A stretch of 64,000 nt of DNA from Candidatus Nitrospira neomarina (GTDB lineage Bacteria > Nitrospirota > Nitrospiria > Nitrospirales > UBA8639), in the NCBI RefSeq assembly GCF_032051675.1, contig NZ_CP116968.1:744001-808000 (forward strand). Reading direction: 5' to 3'. Positions within the stretch are counted from its first letter, which is position 1; each line of letters starts with the position of its first letter. Under the pieces are notes generated by a model. The model did no database searches and had not been told where the DNA came from. It worked only from the letters and a program-made list of their open reading frames with translations. This document shows positions 26,342 through 34,643 of the stretch, in pieces. Both the position numbers and the translations under genes were made by a program.

Positions 26342-26902
26342 ATGCCGTCACTAACTTCCGTTCCGCCACAAATGGGTATGACCAGGGAGGTATTCGGGTG
26401 TCCGTGGTTTCGGGTACATGAAGAAGCATGGGATGACTTTTCTGAATTGGACCGTCAACCGTTTTATCGTATTGAAAGCTCAAATGGTGTCTTAGTGTTA
26501 GCCATGACCAAAAAGGAAGAGATTATTCTGGTGCGTCAATTTCGACAGGCGTTGCGCAGGAACACCATTGAATTTCCTGCTGGGAGTATTGAGGACGGTG
26601 AGTCTCCCGAAGAGGCCGCGGCGCGGGAACTACTTGAAGAAACGCGATATCGAGCCGGAACCCTTCGTCTGTTAGGGAGCGGACATATCATGATGAATCG
26701 GTACAGTGCGAGAGATTTTTTATTCATGGCTCAAGATTGCGAGGTGCTTTCCCAAACTCCCGAAGTTGCGGACCAAGACGTGCTTCTGGTTTCACCCCCG
26801 GAGTTTAAAGCCCTGGTGACATCCGGAGATTTTGAGCATATTCCTGCGTTATCCCTTTTCAGCCTTGTGGAGTGGCAATTCGGTTCGCGTTTGGTGGTAT
26901 GA
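26342..26902 (+). CDS. Nudix hydrolase (ADP-sugar pyrophosphatase-like)
   Basis: A 186-residue Nudix protein. The Nudix box starts in 'FPAGSIEDGESPEEAAAREL' and continues 'LEETRYRAG', with the catalytic REL-LEE glutamates intact; Thr replaces the usual Gly after the last Glu. Upstream, 'IRLVRQFRQ'-like and 'PAG' segments resemble ADP-ribose/ADP-sugar pyrophosphatases. It may recycle or police nucleotide sugars of the island. ATG 26342 has GAGGGG upstream; a longer frame starting inside the kinase gene is less likely. It abuts the transketolase gene. Confidence 0.82.
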   Translation: MPSLTSVPPQMGMTREVFGCPWFRVHEEAWDDFSELDRQPFYRIESSNGVLVLAMTKKEEIILVRQFRQALRRNTIEFPAGSIEDGESPEEAAARELLEETRYRAGTLRLLGSGHIMMNRYSARDFLFMAQDCEVLSQTPEVADQDVLLVSPPEFKALVTSGDFEHIPALSLFSLVEWQFGSRLVV

Positions 26903-26903
26903 C

Positions 26904-27770
26904 ATGAACGTTCAGGCCCTTGAAAACAAAGCCGCAGAGCTGAGACTTCATATTCTCAGGGCCGCGTTAAAAGCCGGGAAAGGTCATGTTCCCCCAGCAT
27001 TTTCCTGGGTGGAAATTGGTGTGGCGTTGTTTTATGGGGGACACCTGAACCTTCGGCCCCATGATCCAAAATGGGAAAACAGGGATCGATTCATTCTGAG
27101 TAAGGGGCATGGATGTTTGACCTTGTATGCGATGTTGGCCGATTTGGGGTTTTTCCCCAAAACCGAGTTAGACAATTTTTGCGGACCGGGAAGTCTCCTG
27201 GCCGGTCACCCCGATACCCAAATTCCGGGAGTGGAGGGGATTTCGGGGTCACTTGGGCATGGGTTAGGCCTGAGTGCTGGATTGGCCTTGGGAGCTAAAC
27301 TTCATTCATACCCTTGGAAAGTTGTGACGGTCATGGGGGATGGGGAATGTCAGGAGGGATCGGTATGGGAAGCGGCGATGTTTGCGAGCCATCACCAACT
27401 CCATAATCTGGTGGCGATCATTGATCGGAATGGGTTAGGTGCAACCAACTATACCGAAAAAAATGTAGCATTGGAGCCCTTCGTCAGCAAATGGAAGGCT
27501 TTTGGATGGGAGGTGGTATCCATCAATGGGCATTCATTTCAAGAAATAAATAAGGTCTTGGAAGGTTTTCGTCAAAGAAGTTCGCTGAAGCCTCTAATGA
27601 TTTTGGCTCAAACGGTGAAGGGAAAAGGGGTGTCATTTATGGAGGCCTCAGTCGATTGGCATCACAGGATTCCGAAGGGTGAGGAAGTGGAAGAGGCCAT
27701 TCGGCAATTGATGGGTACAATTTCCTCTTTCGGTTCCGCGGTCACGATGGAGTTGGCTCATGGTGCATGA
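26904..27770 (+). CDS. Transketolase N-terminal subunit (split enzyme)
   Basis: A 288-residue ThDP-binding half of transketolase. Motifs: 'LSKGHGCLTLYAMLADLGFF', 'PGVEGISGSLGHGLGLSAGL', and the ThDP motif 'MGDGECQEGSVWEAAMFASH' ending in 'IDRNGLG'. The pyrimidine-binding half is the next gene. Split transketolases are common in secondary pathways and surface-sugar clusters as well as in central metabolism. It overlaps its partner by 11 bases. A weak GGTGG precedes the ATG at 26904. The likely job here is transfer of a ketol unit in making an unusual sugar, by context only. Confidence 0.88.
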   Translation: MNVQALENKAAELRLHILRAALKAGKGHVPPAFSWVEIGVALFYGGHLNLRPHDPKWENRDRFILSKGHGCLTLYAMLADLGFFPKTELDNFCGPGSLLAGHPDTQIPGVEGISGSLGHGLGLSAGLALGAKLHSYPWKVVTVMGDGECQEGSVWEAAMFASHHQLHNLVAIIDRNGLGATNYTEKNVALEPFVSKWKAFGWEVVSINGHSFQEINKVLEGFRQRSSLKPLMILAQTVKGKGVSFMEASVDWHHRIPKGEEVEEAIRQLMGTISSFGSAVTMELAHGA

Positions 27771-28704
27771 TTTTCGTGATGCGGTCTTTGAGAGTGTTTT
27801 ACAGATTGTGGCCAAAAACCCCCGCACAATTGTCCTCACCAATGATATGGGAGCCATGGGATTAAGCCAGATTCAAGAATTGTATCCTCGGCAAGTTTTA
27901 AATGTGGGAATTAGTGAGCAAAATATGATGAGTGTGGCGGCCGGAATGGCACTTTCCGGGTATGTGGTTTTTGTCTATGGAATTGCCTCTCATATCACGA
28001 CGCGGTGTTATGAACAGTTGAAATTGGATGTGTGTGCCTTAAAGGTTCCGGTCATCCTTCTGGGAATGGGGCCCGGCTTGTCATACGGGATGGATGGACC
28101 CACCCATCATGCGACACATGACTGTGCTCTCCTCCAAACACTATCAGGCATGACCATTTATCTGCCTGCAGATGGCGTAGCCATCAAGGCCATGGTAGAG
28201 CAGGCCTACCAGAGTGGAACGCCCGCCTATATCCGGATCGATAAGGACCCCTATGAACCGATATATGCCCCCAATGAACATGATTTCAGTTTAGGACTGG
28301 AAACGATTCAACAGGGGGAATCCCTTTGTGTGGTGACCAACGGAATCATGGTTGCCAGGGTGCGAGAAGCGGCAAGAGAATTGCTGGAAGAAGGTATCGA
28401 AGTCGCTCTTGTGGATTTATATCGAATGAATCCTTGCAACGAGGCCAGACTCTGGGAAGCGTGTCGAAGCGCTCAAGCCATTGTGACGGTGGAGGAACAT
28501 GGTCGGACCGGAGGGATTGGAAGTTTGGTTGGGAGACTGTTAAGTGAGCGGGGCCACGCTATTCCTTTCTGCGGGCTTTCGCTGGGTGATGAAATGTTGT
28601 TTGGTTCCGCGAGTCGAACCTGGGCCTATGGGCAATATGGCTTGGAAAAGGAAAGCCTGAAAAACACGTTTCGGCAAATGGCCCTGTTACCCACGACGGT
28701 CTGA
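27760..28704 (+). CDS. Transketolase C-terminal subunit (split enzyme)
   Basis: A 314-residue pyrimidine-binding and C-terminal half of transketolase. Motifs: 'QVLNVGISEQNMMSVAAGMA' (activating Glu), 'GMGPGLSYGMDGPTHHATHD', and a C-terminal domain with 'VALVDLYRMNPCNEARLWEA' and 'TVEEHGRTGGIGSLVGRLLS'. It forms a heterotetramer with the preceding subunit. Its start overlaps the end of the N-terminal subunit gene, so translation is coupled. A 35-base gap and a GTG-started epimerase-like gene follow. Confidence 0.88.
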   Translation: MVHDFRDAVFESVLQIVAKNPRTIVLTNDMGAMGLSQIQELYPRQVLNVGISEQNMMSVAAGMALSGYVVFVYGIASHITTRCYEQLKLDVCALKVPVILLGMGPGLSYGMDGPTHHATHDCALLQTLSGMTIYLPADGVAIKAMVEQAYQSGTPAYIRIDKDPYEPIYAPNEHDFSLGLETIQQGESLCVVTNGIMVARVREAARELLEEGIEVALVDLYRMNPCNEARLWEACRSAQAIVTVEEHGRTGGIGSLVGRLLSERGHAIPFCGLSLGDEMLFGSASRTWAYGQYGLEKESLKNTFRQMALLPTTV

Positions 28705-28739
28705 TTTTTCTTCTATCGATTGAAGTAAGGATATTCATA

Positions 28740-29747
28740 GTGAAGCCGAGTTCCTCCTTTTATTTCGGAAAACGGGTTCTGGTTTCTGGAGGCACGGGGA
28801 TGATCGGTATTCCCCTTGTTCGAGCCTTGTTGGAACTGGGGGCTCAGGTGACCGTGGTGTCCCTGGAGCAGGAAGGTTATGCGAGAGCCGTATTAGGCCC
28901 TTCAGTTGCCTTCTTTAGGGGCGATCTGACTTGTTATGACACATGCGAAAAAGCTGTGAAAGGACAGGATTATGTTTTTAATTTGGTTGGAATCAAAGGG
29001 TCCGTCGGTATAGGGGTGAAACGAGCAGCCAGTTATTTTGTGCCCATGCTTCGATACCAATCCAATCTATTAGAAGCCGCATTTCGAGAAGGAGTCTCCC
29101 GGTATCTTTTTGTGAGCAGTATTTGCGCCTATCCACCAGCGACAATTCATGTGGAGGACAACGTCTGGAATGGTCTTCCAAAACAAAATGACCGGTACGC
29201 CGGAATTGCGAAACGGATCGGCGAACTTGAAGCCGAAACCTACCTGCACGAATATAATTGGGAGGCGGTCCGAGTGGTCCGGCCCTCAAATGTGTATGGT
29301 CCGCTTGATGACTTTAATCCAGCTACGGGACAGGTGATTCCGGCTCTCATTCGGAGAGTAATGGATGGAGAGTCTCCCGTTCGTATTTGGGGAGATGGAT
29401 CTGCCATACGAGATTTTATTTTTGTCGAAGATGTAGTTGAGGGATTTTTGCAGGGAATGGAGCATGCTCCGCCATGTTTTCCTATTAATTTGGGTAGTGG
29501 CGTTCCGACCACTATCAGACAATTAGCTGAAACCATTGTGGCTGAAAGTCGGGTCTCCACTGAAATTGAGTGGGATCCCTCAAAACCGTCCGGTGACCCT
29601 GTCCGGTTGTTATCGATGGAACGGGCGGAAGTCACCATTGGATTCCATCCAAAAATCTCTCTCAGAGAAGGGATTCGTCAAACTATTCACTGGTATAGAG
29701 AAAATCGGGAACTCGCCCATGAGCGGAAAAACCTTCTTAGCGCCTAA
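28740..29747 (+). CDS. Extended SDR (epimerase/dehydratase-like), paralogue 1, no canonical catalytic Tyr
   Basis: A 335-residue WcaG-type protein beginning at GTG, with AAGGA ten bases upstream. The NAD(P) motif 'VSGGTGMIGIPLVRALLELG', the serine strand 'LFVSSICAYPP' and the substrate-side 'RPSNVYGPLDDFNPATGQVI' with 'IWGDGSAIRDFIFVEDV' are intact. The usual Y-x3-K is altered: before K in 'YAGIAKRIGELEAE' the expected Tyr position is Ala, and the Tyr lies one residue further back. Two similar genes (33098 and 34636) share this. It may modify a nucleotide-linked sugar. Its end overlaps the next gene. Confidence 0.82.
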   Translation: MKPSSSFYFGKRVLVSGGTGMIGIPLVRALLELGAQVTVVSLEQEGYARAVLGPSVAFFRGDLTCYDTCEKAVKGQDYVFNLVGIKGSVGIGVKRAASYFVPMLRYQSNLLEAAFREGVSRYLFVSSICAYPPATIHVEDNVWNGLPKQNDRYAGIAKRIGELEAETYLHEYNWEAVRVVRPSNVYGPLDDFNPATGQVIPALIRRVMDGESPVRIWGDGSAIRDFIFVEDVVEGFLQGMEHAPPCFPINLGSGVPTTIRQLAETIVAESRVSTEIEWDPSKPSGDPVRLLSMERAEVTIGFHPKISLREGIRQTIHWYRENRELAHERKNLLSA

Positions 29748-30186
29748 AAACAGGAAGCGGAAAACCGAAGGACTTTCCAAGCCTCGATTTGTACCCGGGT
29801 TGGGAGATCTGGTTGATCGTTTAACCGTAGATCAACTGAAGGAAGCGTTCCATGAATCGATTCGGACAGCGGTCAGAATCGAAATCGCTGATTTGGAACA
29901 TGATATTGATGGATGGGCTGATCGACATCAGATCAAATTGTCAGGGCGGAACGTCCGGATCATCATTGTGCTTGCCCAAATCAATTATGAAATCTGGATG
30001 TGTAAAGAAGGCATGATGGCCGAACCCAAACGATACGATCAGTGGTTGAAACGGGCTCATCAATTAAATGGCATCAGAAATCAGATGAAAAATCTTCTTT
30101 TAGCCGGGGTGAAATCGGGAACCAGAGTGTGTCCGGCGAGTAATGTCTCGGTGGATGATTTAAAAGATTGGAATATCCAGCTATAA
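29719..30186 (+). CDS. Hypothetical helical protein in glycan island
   Basis: A 155-residue protein starting 29 bases before the end of the previous gene. The first 30 residues are basic and probably disordered; the rest is mainly helical ('LVDRLTVDQLKEAFHESIRT', 'RIIIVLAQINYEIWMCKEGM', 'LNGIRNQMKNLLLAGVK'). I recognise no domain and no catalytic motif. The tight overlap upstream and 15-base gap before an aldo/keto reductase suggest a true operon member, perhaps a partner protein. Confidence 0.7.
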   Translation: MSGKTFLAPKNRKRKTEGLSKPRFVPGLGDLVDRLTVDQLKEAFHESIRTAVRIEIADLEHDIDGWADRHQIKLSGRNVRIIIVLAQINYEIWMCKEGMMAEPKRYDQWLKRAHQLNGIRNQMKNLLLAGVKSGTRVCPASNVSVDDLKDWNIQL

Positions 30187-30201
30187 CCATAGGCTTGCAC
30201 G

Positions 30202-31317
30202 ATGCTTTTAAAAAAATTAGGCCAATCTGACATAGAAATTTCCGCTATCGGTCAAGGGACCGGGATTCATCATTCCCTGACAAACCGGGAAGCACATCGG
30301 CAACTTGAATCCACGATCCGGGCCGGAATTGATATGGGATTAACTTTTATTGATACGGCGCCTGTGTATGGTGATGGAGAGTCTGAAGCGGTAATTGGTA
30401 AGGCCTTGAAGGGGATTCGGAATCGTGCGGTGCTGGCGACAAAGGTCTCTCCTGAGAACTTATCTTCAAAAGGCATTAAATCCTCGGTTCAGGAGAGTCT
30501 CAGGCGTTTGCAAACAGACCGGATTGACCTTCTCCAAATCCACTGGCCCAATCCTCAAATCCCCATCTCGGATACACTGGTGGGTTTGGAGAAAACGGTA
30601 CAGGAGGGTTTGGTCCGAAATGTGGGAATTTGCAATTTTTCATTCAATGACACTTTAGAGATACATCACCGATTAACTCCAAACCTTCTGGCTTCTGTTC
30701 AGGTCGAATATAACTTGTTCGATCGAAGTATTGAACGGGAATTCCTCCAATATGGGGAACGAGTTGGAATCAGCATTATCGCCTATAGTCCTCTTCATTG
30801 TGGACGTTTTGTAGCAAATCGGAAGCAGTATGCTGTTCTTCAGGAGATAGCGAATAAATACCATAAAACTCCAGCTCAAATTGTTTTGAGGTGGTTAATT
30901 GGGCATCGCCCAGTTGTGGTGATTCCGAATACCACGAATTGTCAACGAATGAAGGAAAACGCGGAAAGTATAAATTTTAATCTAAAAGACGAGGATGCCC
31001 GATATCTTGAAGGACAATGTACCGGACATTTTCTAAAGATTCCTCCTAGATCCATACAAGTCGCTGATGACTCAGGACGTTCGGTCTATCGAACCCTCGA
31101 AGACGCTCTTAAAAATGCCATGAATTGCGTACCTAGTCCGCAAGAATTGGCCCAACAAATTTCGGCAGGGGATTTTTTGAAACCGGTTCGTCTTCGCCCG
31201 GCTAGTTCTTCCCATGACCGGTTTGAGCTCTTGGAAGGCCGAATCCGGTATTGGGCATGGGTCATTGCCCACGGTTTCGAAAAGCCCCTACCCGCGCTGG
31301 TGGAAGATTTCTCCTGA
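30202..31317 (+). CDS. Aldo/keto reductase fused to a ParB-like C-terminal domain
   Basis: A 371-residue protein. Residues 1-280 form an aldo/keto reductase with the catalytic tetrad D51, Y56, K81 and H114 ('FIDTAPVYGDGES', 'LATKVSP', 'LQIHWPNP') and a complete barrel through 'PVVVIPNTTNC'. Residues of about 282-370 are not part of that family: 'VPSPQELAQQI', 'FLKPVRLRP' and 'FELLEGRIRYWAWVIAHG' followed by 'PLPALVE' resemble the ParB/sulfiredoxin N-terminal fold, including its G-x-x-R box (G346, R349). An NAD(P)H-dependent sugar reduction is likely for the first part; the role of the second is unknown. A second, more divergent copy lies at 35703. Confidence 0.82.
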   Translation: MLLKKLGQSDIEISAIGQGTGIHHSLTNREAHRQLESTIRAGIDMGLTFIDTAPVYGDGESEAVIGKALKGIRNRAVLATKVSPENLSSKGIKSSVQESLRRLQTDRIDLLQIHWPNPQIPISDTLVGLEKTVQEGLVRNVGICNFSFNDTLEIHHRLTPNLLASVQVEYNLFDRSIEREFLQYGERVGISIIAYSPLHCGRFVANRKQYAVLQEIANKYHKTPAQIVLRWLIGHRPVVVIPNTTNCQRMKENAESINFNLKDEDARYLEGQCTGHFLKIPPRSIQVADDSGRSVYRTLEDALKNAMNCVPSPQELAQQISAGDFLKPVRLRPASSSHDRFELLEGRIRYWAWVIAHGFEKPLPALVEDFS

Positions 31318-31335
31318 TAGCCTTGTGAGGAATTT

Positions 31336-32307
31336 ATGATTGCCACTCTTCCACTCACGCAGAATCACAAGCACCATGGGATCCTTCATCAAGAAGATTT
31401 TGAAGCCCTATTTGGGGAGGCGCCCGGAACGCTCTTTCAGGAATGTCAGGAATTGGTAGGACATCATGATTTGCGTTATGACGTTTTACAGGGGGCTTCC
31501 CGTGATCAGGTTTTGCTTCGAGTGTTGAATACCCTTGACCAGGATCTGGAAGTCGCAGGGAAGCATCGTAAGCAGCGTTGGGAAGATGGATGGGCAGAGA
31601 ATCTGATGGATTTCCAACGCACAGGATATGATTTAGCTGCATTAATCCCAAAATTTGTGAGACCCCAGGAAATCATCCGATTAAAGGGTGAGTATGTCCG
31701 ACCGGTTTCCTCTCATTTCGAAACCAGTTTTGTCGAAATTCTACGCCACTGGATGTTTAAAAAATGGTTTCATGACGTTGACCATATTTACGAGTTTGGT
31801 TGTGGAACCGGCCATAATTTAGTCGATGCAGCTTTCATGTTTCCAGGCCGTCCCTTGTATGGGTTGGATTGGTCCCAATCCTCTCAAGCGATTCTTCTCC
31901 TGTTGAGAGAAAAGCATGGATTTAATGTCGTTGGTCGGGAATTTAACATGTTGGAACCTGATGAATCGTTTGATCTGTATCCTCGGAGCGGGGTGTTCAC
32001 CGTTGGCGCCATGGAGCAATTGGGCTGTCAGTACCATGCTTTCGTGAACTATCTTCTTAGGCAACGCCCTTCTATTTGCATACACGTGGAAACCCTGTAT
32101 GAGCTCTACGATCAGAACGTCCTGTTTGATTACGTCGCAGCTAAGTATCTGGAGAAAAGAAAGTATTTGCAAGGATTACTCGGAACTTTGAAGACTTTTG
32201 AGCAGGAGGGCCGGGTGGAAATTCTTGGAACAATCCGAACTTTTGGCTCACTATACCATGATGGCTATTCTATGGTGATCTGGAAGCCGGTAGAGGAGAA
32301 GATGTGA
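31336..32307 (+). CDS. SAM-dependent methyltransferase
   Basis: A 323-residue protein. The C-terminal two thirds form a class I methyltransferase with SAM motif I 'IYEFGCGTGHNLVDAAF' and a 'YGLDWSQSSQAILLLL' strand. The N-terminal part (about 1-140) is helical and may bind the acceptor ('LQECQELVGHHDLRYD'-like region). Many such enzymes in surface-glycan clusters methylate sugars or their amino groups. A TGATG overlap couples it to a second methyltransferase gene. The methyl acceptor cannot be told from sequence. Confidence 0.8.
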   Translation: MIATLPLTQNHKHHGILHQEDFEALFGEAPGTLFQECQELVGHHDLRYDVLQGASRDQVLLRVLNTLDQDLEVAGKHRKQRWEDGWAENLMDFQRTGYDLAALIPKFVRPQEIIRLKGEYVRPVSSHFETSFVEILRHWMFKKWFHDVDHIYEFGCGTGHNLVDAAFMFPGRPLYGLDWSQSSQAILLLLREKHGFNVVGREFNMLEPDESFDLYPRSGVFTVGAMEQLGCQYHAFVNYLLRQRPSICIHVETLYELYDQNVLFDYVAAKYLEKRKYLQGLLGTLKTFEQEGRVEILGTIRTFGSLYHDGYSMVIWKPVEEKM

Positions 32308-33068
32308 TGGTGAACGCGGAGCAATTACAGATTAAAACTTATGCGAATTCGAGTGAGCAAGCGGCTCGGCAACAGATGGGGAATTTGCTCTTTCAAAATC
32401 CGATTCCCCCGGACCAATTGCTATCGAATCTTGGACTATTTCTAGAATCCAAGCATTTGGCTCGCCTGTTATTCATGGACTTCTTGTACCGTCAGATCAT
32501 TGCCGTTCAAGGTGTCGTCATGGAGTTTGGAGTACGGTGGGGGCAAAATCTTGCCTTATTTTCCGCATTGCGAGGGATCTATGAACCCTTTAACCGGCAT
32601 CGAAAAATTGTCGGCTTTGATACGTTTTCCGGATTCCCATCTATCCATGAAAAGGATGGAAAGTCCAATATGATGGTGAATGGCCAATTGGCCGTCTCTC
32701 CACACTATGCAGAAAGCCTTCAAGAGCTGCTCAGTCTTCACGAGACACTTAATCCGTTAAACCATATTAAAAAACATGAACTGTGCGTCGGAGATGTGGT
32801 GGAGGAGTTGCCTCGATATCTGGCCAGATGCCCGGAAACCATCGTGGCTATGGCCTATTTTGATTTAGATTTGTACCAACCGACGGTCAAGTGTCTTGAG
32901 CTACTTCGTCCCCGAATGACCAAGGGCACTATTCTGGGGTTTGATGAATTGAATGATCCTGATTCCCCGGGAGAGACCCTCGCCTTGATGGAGGTCTTTG
33001 GATTGAACCATTTAAAGATTCAGCGGTTTCCCTTTGCCTCTCGAGTGTCGTATGTAGTGCTGGAATAA
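32307..33068 (+). CDS. TylF/MycF-like sugar O-methyltransferase
   Basis: A 253-residue class I methyltransferase resembling the macrocin O-methyltransferase (TylF/MycF) family: 'GVVMEFGVRWGQNLALFSAL', 'KIVGFDTFSGFP', and the metal-binding acidic region 'MAYFDLDLYQPTVKCLELLR' followed by 'ILGFDELNDPDSPGE'. These enzymes add methyl groups to hydroxyls of deoxy sugars. I chose ATG 32307, which overlaps the previous stop and has AGAGGAG upstream; a GTG three bases earlier is possible. It supports a methylated-sugar end product. Confidence 0.83.
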   Translation: MVNAEQLQIKTYANSSEQAARQQMGNLLFQNPIPPDQLLSNLGLFLESKHLARLLFMDFLYRQIIAVQGVVMEFGVRWGQNLALFSALRGIYEPFNRHRKIVGFDTFSGFPSIHEKDGKSNMMVNGQLAVSPHYAESLQELLSLHETLNPLNHIKKHELCVGDVVEELPRYLARCPETIVAMAYFDLDLYQPTVKCLELLRPRMTKGTILGFDELNDPDSPGETLALMEVFGLNHLKIQRFPFASRVSYVVLE

Positions 33069-33097
33069 GGGGCTATCACGCACTAAGGAGAGAGTCC

Positions 33098-34126
33098 GTG
33101 CCTCAAACAATAACTGAACAATTAGGAAAAGGCATGATACCTGATTCCATTATGCAGTTCTTTTATGGGAAAAATATTGTCGTGACCGGGGGAAGCGGCT
33201 TGATCGGACGGAAAATTGTGAGTCGGTTGATCGAGGCTGGCGCCTCCGTTCGAAGTGTGTCCCTTGATGAGATCCAGGTTGAAGATACGGTGGAGTATGT
33301 GAAAGGCGATTTGTGTGATTTTGAATTTTGTAAACGTACGGTGAAGGGCATGGATTGTGTTTTTCATGTGGCGGGAATCAAGGGTTCCATTGAAGTCACG
33401 AAATCCAAGCCGGCAAGTTTTTTCGTCCCGTTGTTGATGATGAATACCAATATGTTGGAGGCCTGTCGTCTGAATAAGGTTCATCGGGTGGTCTATACCT
33501 CATCTATTGGAGCATACCCGAGTGCCGAAATTTTCAAGGAACAGGAAGGAGAAGATGAAGGGCCACCAATGGATATGTTCCCTGGATGGGCCAAACGAAT
33601 GGCTGAATTGCAAGTTCGTGCTTACCAAATACAGTACGGTCTGACGCACTATGCCGTGGTGCGTCCCTGCAATGTGTATGGACCAGGAGATAATTTCGAT
33701 CCGGACAATGCCATGGTCATTCCCACCCTCATGCGACGCATATTTTCAAAAGAAGATCCGGTCGTGATTTGGGGAGATGGCACCGCCATTCGGGATTTTG
33801 CCTTTAGTGGTGATGTGGCTGATGGAGTGATTCTTGCTTTGTACTATGGAACGGGTGGGCGGTACGTGAATCTAGGCAGTGGTATCGGCTATACCATCAA
33901 AGAATTAGTAGAAGCTCTTCAATCGGTTGTGCCGTTCCGGGCCCAATTTGATCATACGAAACCCGCCGGGTTTCCCCGGCGTGTGATGGATATTTCTTTG
34001 GCCAGGAAGCTTCTCGGGTACGACCCACAAGTGAGTCTTCAGGAGGGGTTACAGCATACATGGGATTGGTATCTGGAGCATCATGATGAATATCTTCAAC
34101 GGCAAAATTACTTCGCCGCCTCATAA
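33098..34126 (+). CDS. Extended SDR (epimerase/dehydratase-like), paralogue 2, no canonical catalytic Tyr
   Basis: A 342-residue WcaG-type protein starting at GTG with AAGGAG seven bases upstream. 'VVTGGSGLIGRKIVSRLIEA', 'VVYTSSIGAYPSAE', 'RPCNVYGPGDNFDPDNAMVI' and 'IWGDGTAIRDFAFSGDV' show the full fold. In the catalytic helix the Tyr of Y-x3-K is replaced by Pro ('DMFPGWAKRMAE'), and there is no Tyr nearby. It is clearly related to the proteins at 28740 and 34636. Substrate and reaction are unknown. It overlaps the following RmlC-like gene by 44 bases. Confidence 0.82.
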   Translation: MPQTITEQLGKGMIPDSIMQFFYGKNIVVTGGSGLIGRKIVSRLIEAGASVRSVSLDEIQVEDTVEYVKGDLCDFEFCKRTVKGMDCVFHVAGIKGSIEVTKSKPASFFVPLLMMNTNMLEACRLNKVHRVVYTSSIGAYPSAEIFKEQEGEDEGPPMDMFPGWAKRMAELQVRAYQIQYGLTHYAVVRPCNVYGPGDNFDPDNAMVIPTLMRRIFSKEDPVVIWGDGTAIRDFAFSGDVADGVILALYYGTGGRYVNLGSGIGYTIKELVEALQSVVPFRAQFDHTKPAGFPRRVMDISLARKLLGYDPQVSLQEGLQHTWDWYLEHHDEYLQRQNYFAAS

Positions 34127-34643
34127 GTTACAGATCTCTCCCTGCCGCCTGGAAGGCGTGAGATTGGTTACCCCACCGACGATTTTTGAAGATTTTCGGG
34201 GAACCTACGTTGAAACGTTTAACGAGGCCCTGTACCGGCAAGCTGGAATTGATATGCCATTCGTGCAGGACGATATCTCCGTGTCTGGCAGGTATGTGCT
34301 ACGAGGCATCCATGGAGACCAAGAGACCTGGAAGCTGGTGTCATGTTTATGGGGGAGGTTTTATTTGGTCGTCGTCAATTGGGATCCCACCTCTCCACAG
34401 TTTCAACAGTGGGAATCGTTTACGCTATCAGATGGCAATCGATGCCAAGTCTTGATTCCACCGAAGTTCGGAAACGCCCATCTGGTGCTGTCTGAGCAAG
34501 CGATCTTTCACTATAAGCAAACGACCAATTATAACCGGGAAGGGCAATTTACGGTACCTTGGAATGATCCAACTTTGGGAATCTGGTGGCCGGTTAAACA
34601 GCCGATTGTTTCCCAACGGGATGAAGGAGTGACTCATGTTTAA
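34083..34643 (+). CDS. RmlC-type 3,5-epimerase-like protein (cupin)
   Basis: A 186-residue protein of the dTDP-4-dehydrorhamnose 3,5-epimerase fold. 'FEDFRGTYVETFNEAL', 'FVQDDISVS' and 'VLRGIHGDQETWKLVSCLWG' contain the catalytic His (H77) and the following Lys; 'IPPKFGNAHLVLSE' and 'FHYKQTTNYNRE' match the later strands. It likely epimerises a 4-keto sugar made in this island. GGAG lies five bases before the tandem ATG ATG inside the end of the previous gene. It overlaps the next gene by eight bases. Confidence 0.87.
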   Translation: MMNIFNGKITSPPHKLQISPCRLEGVRLVTPPTIFEDFRGTYVETFNEALYRQAGIDMPFVQDDISVSGRYVLRGIHGDQETWKLVSCLWGRFYLVVVNWDPTSPQFQQWESFTLSDGNRCQVLIPPKFGNAHLVLSEQAIFHYKQTTNYNREGQFTVPWNDPTLGIWWPVKQPIVSQRDEGVTHV

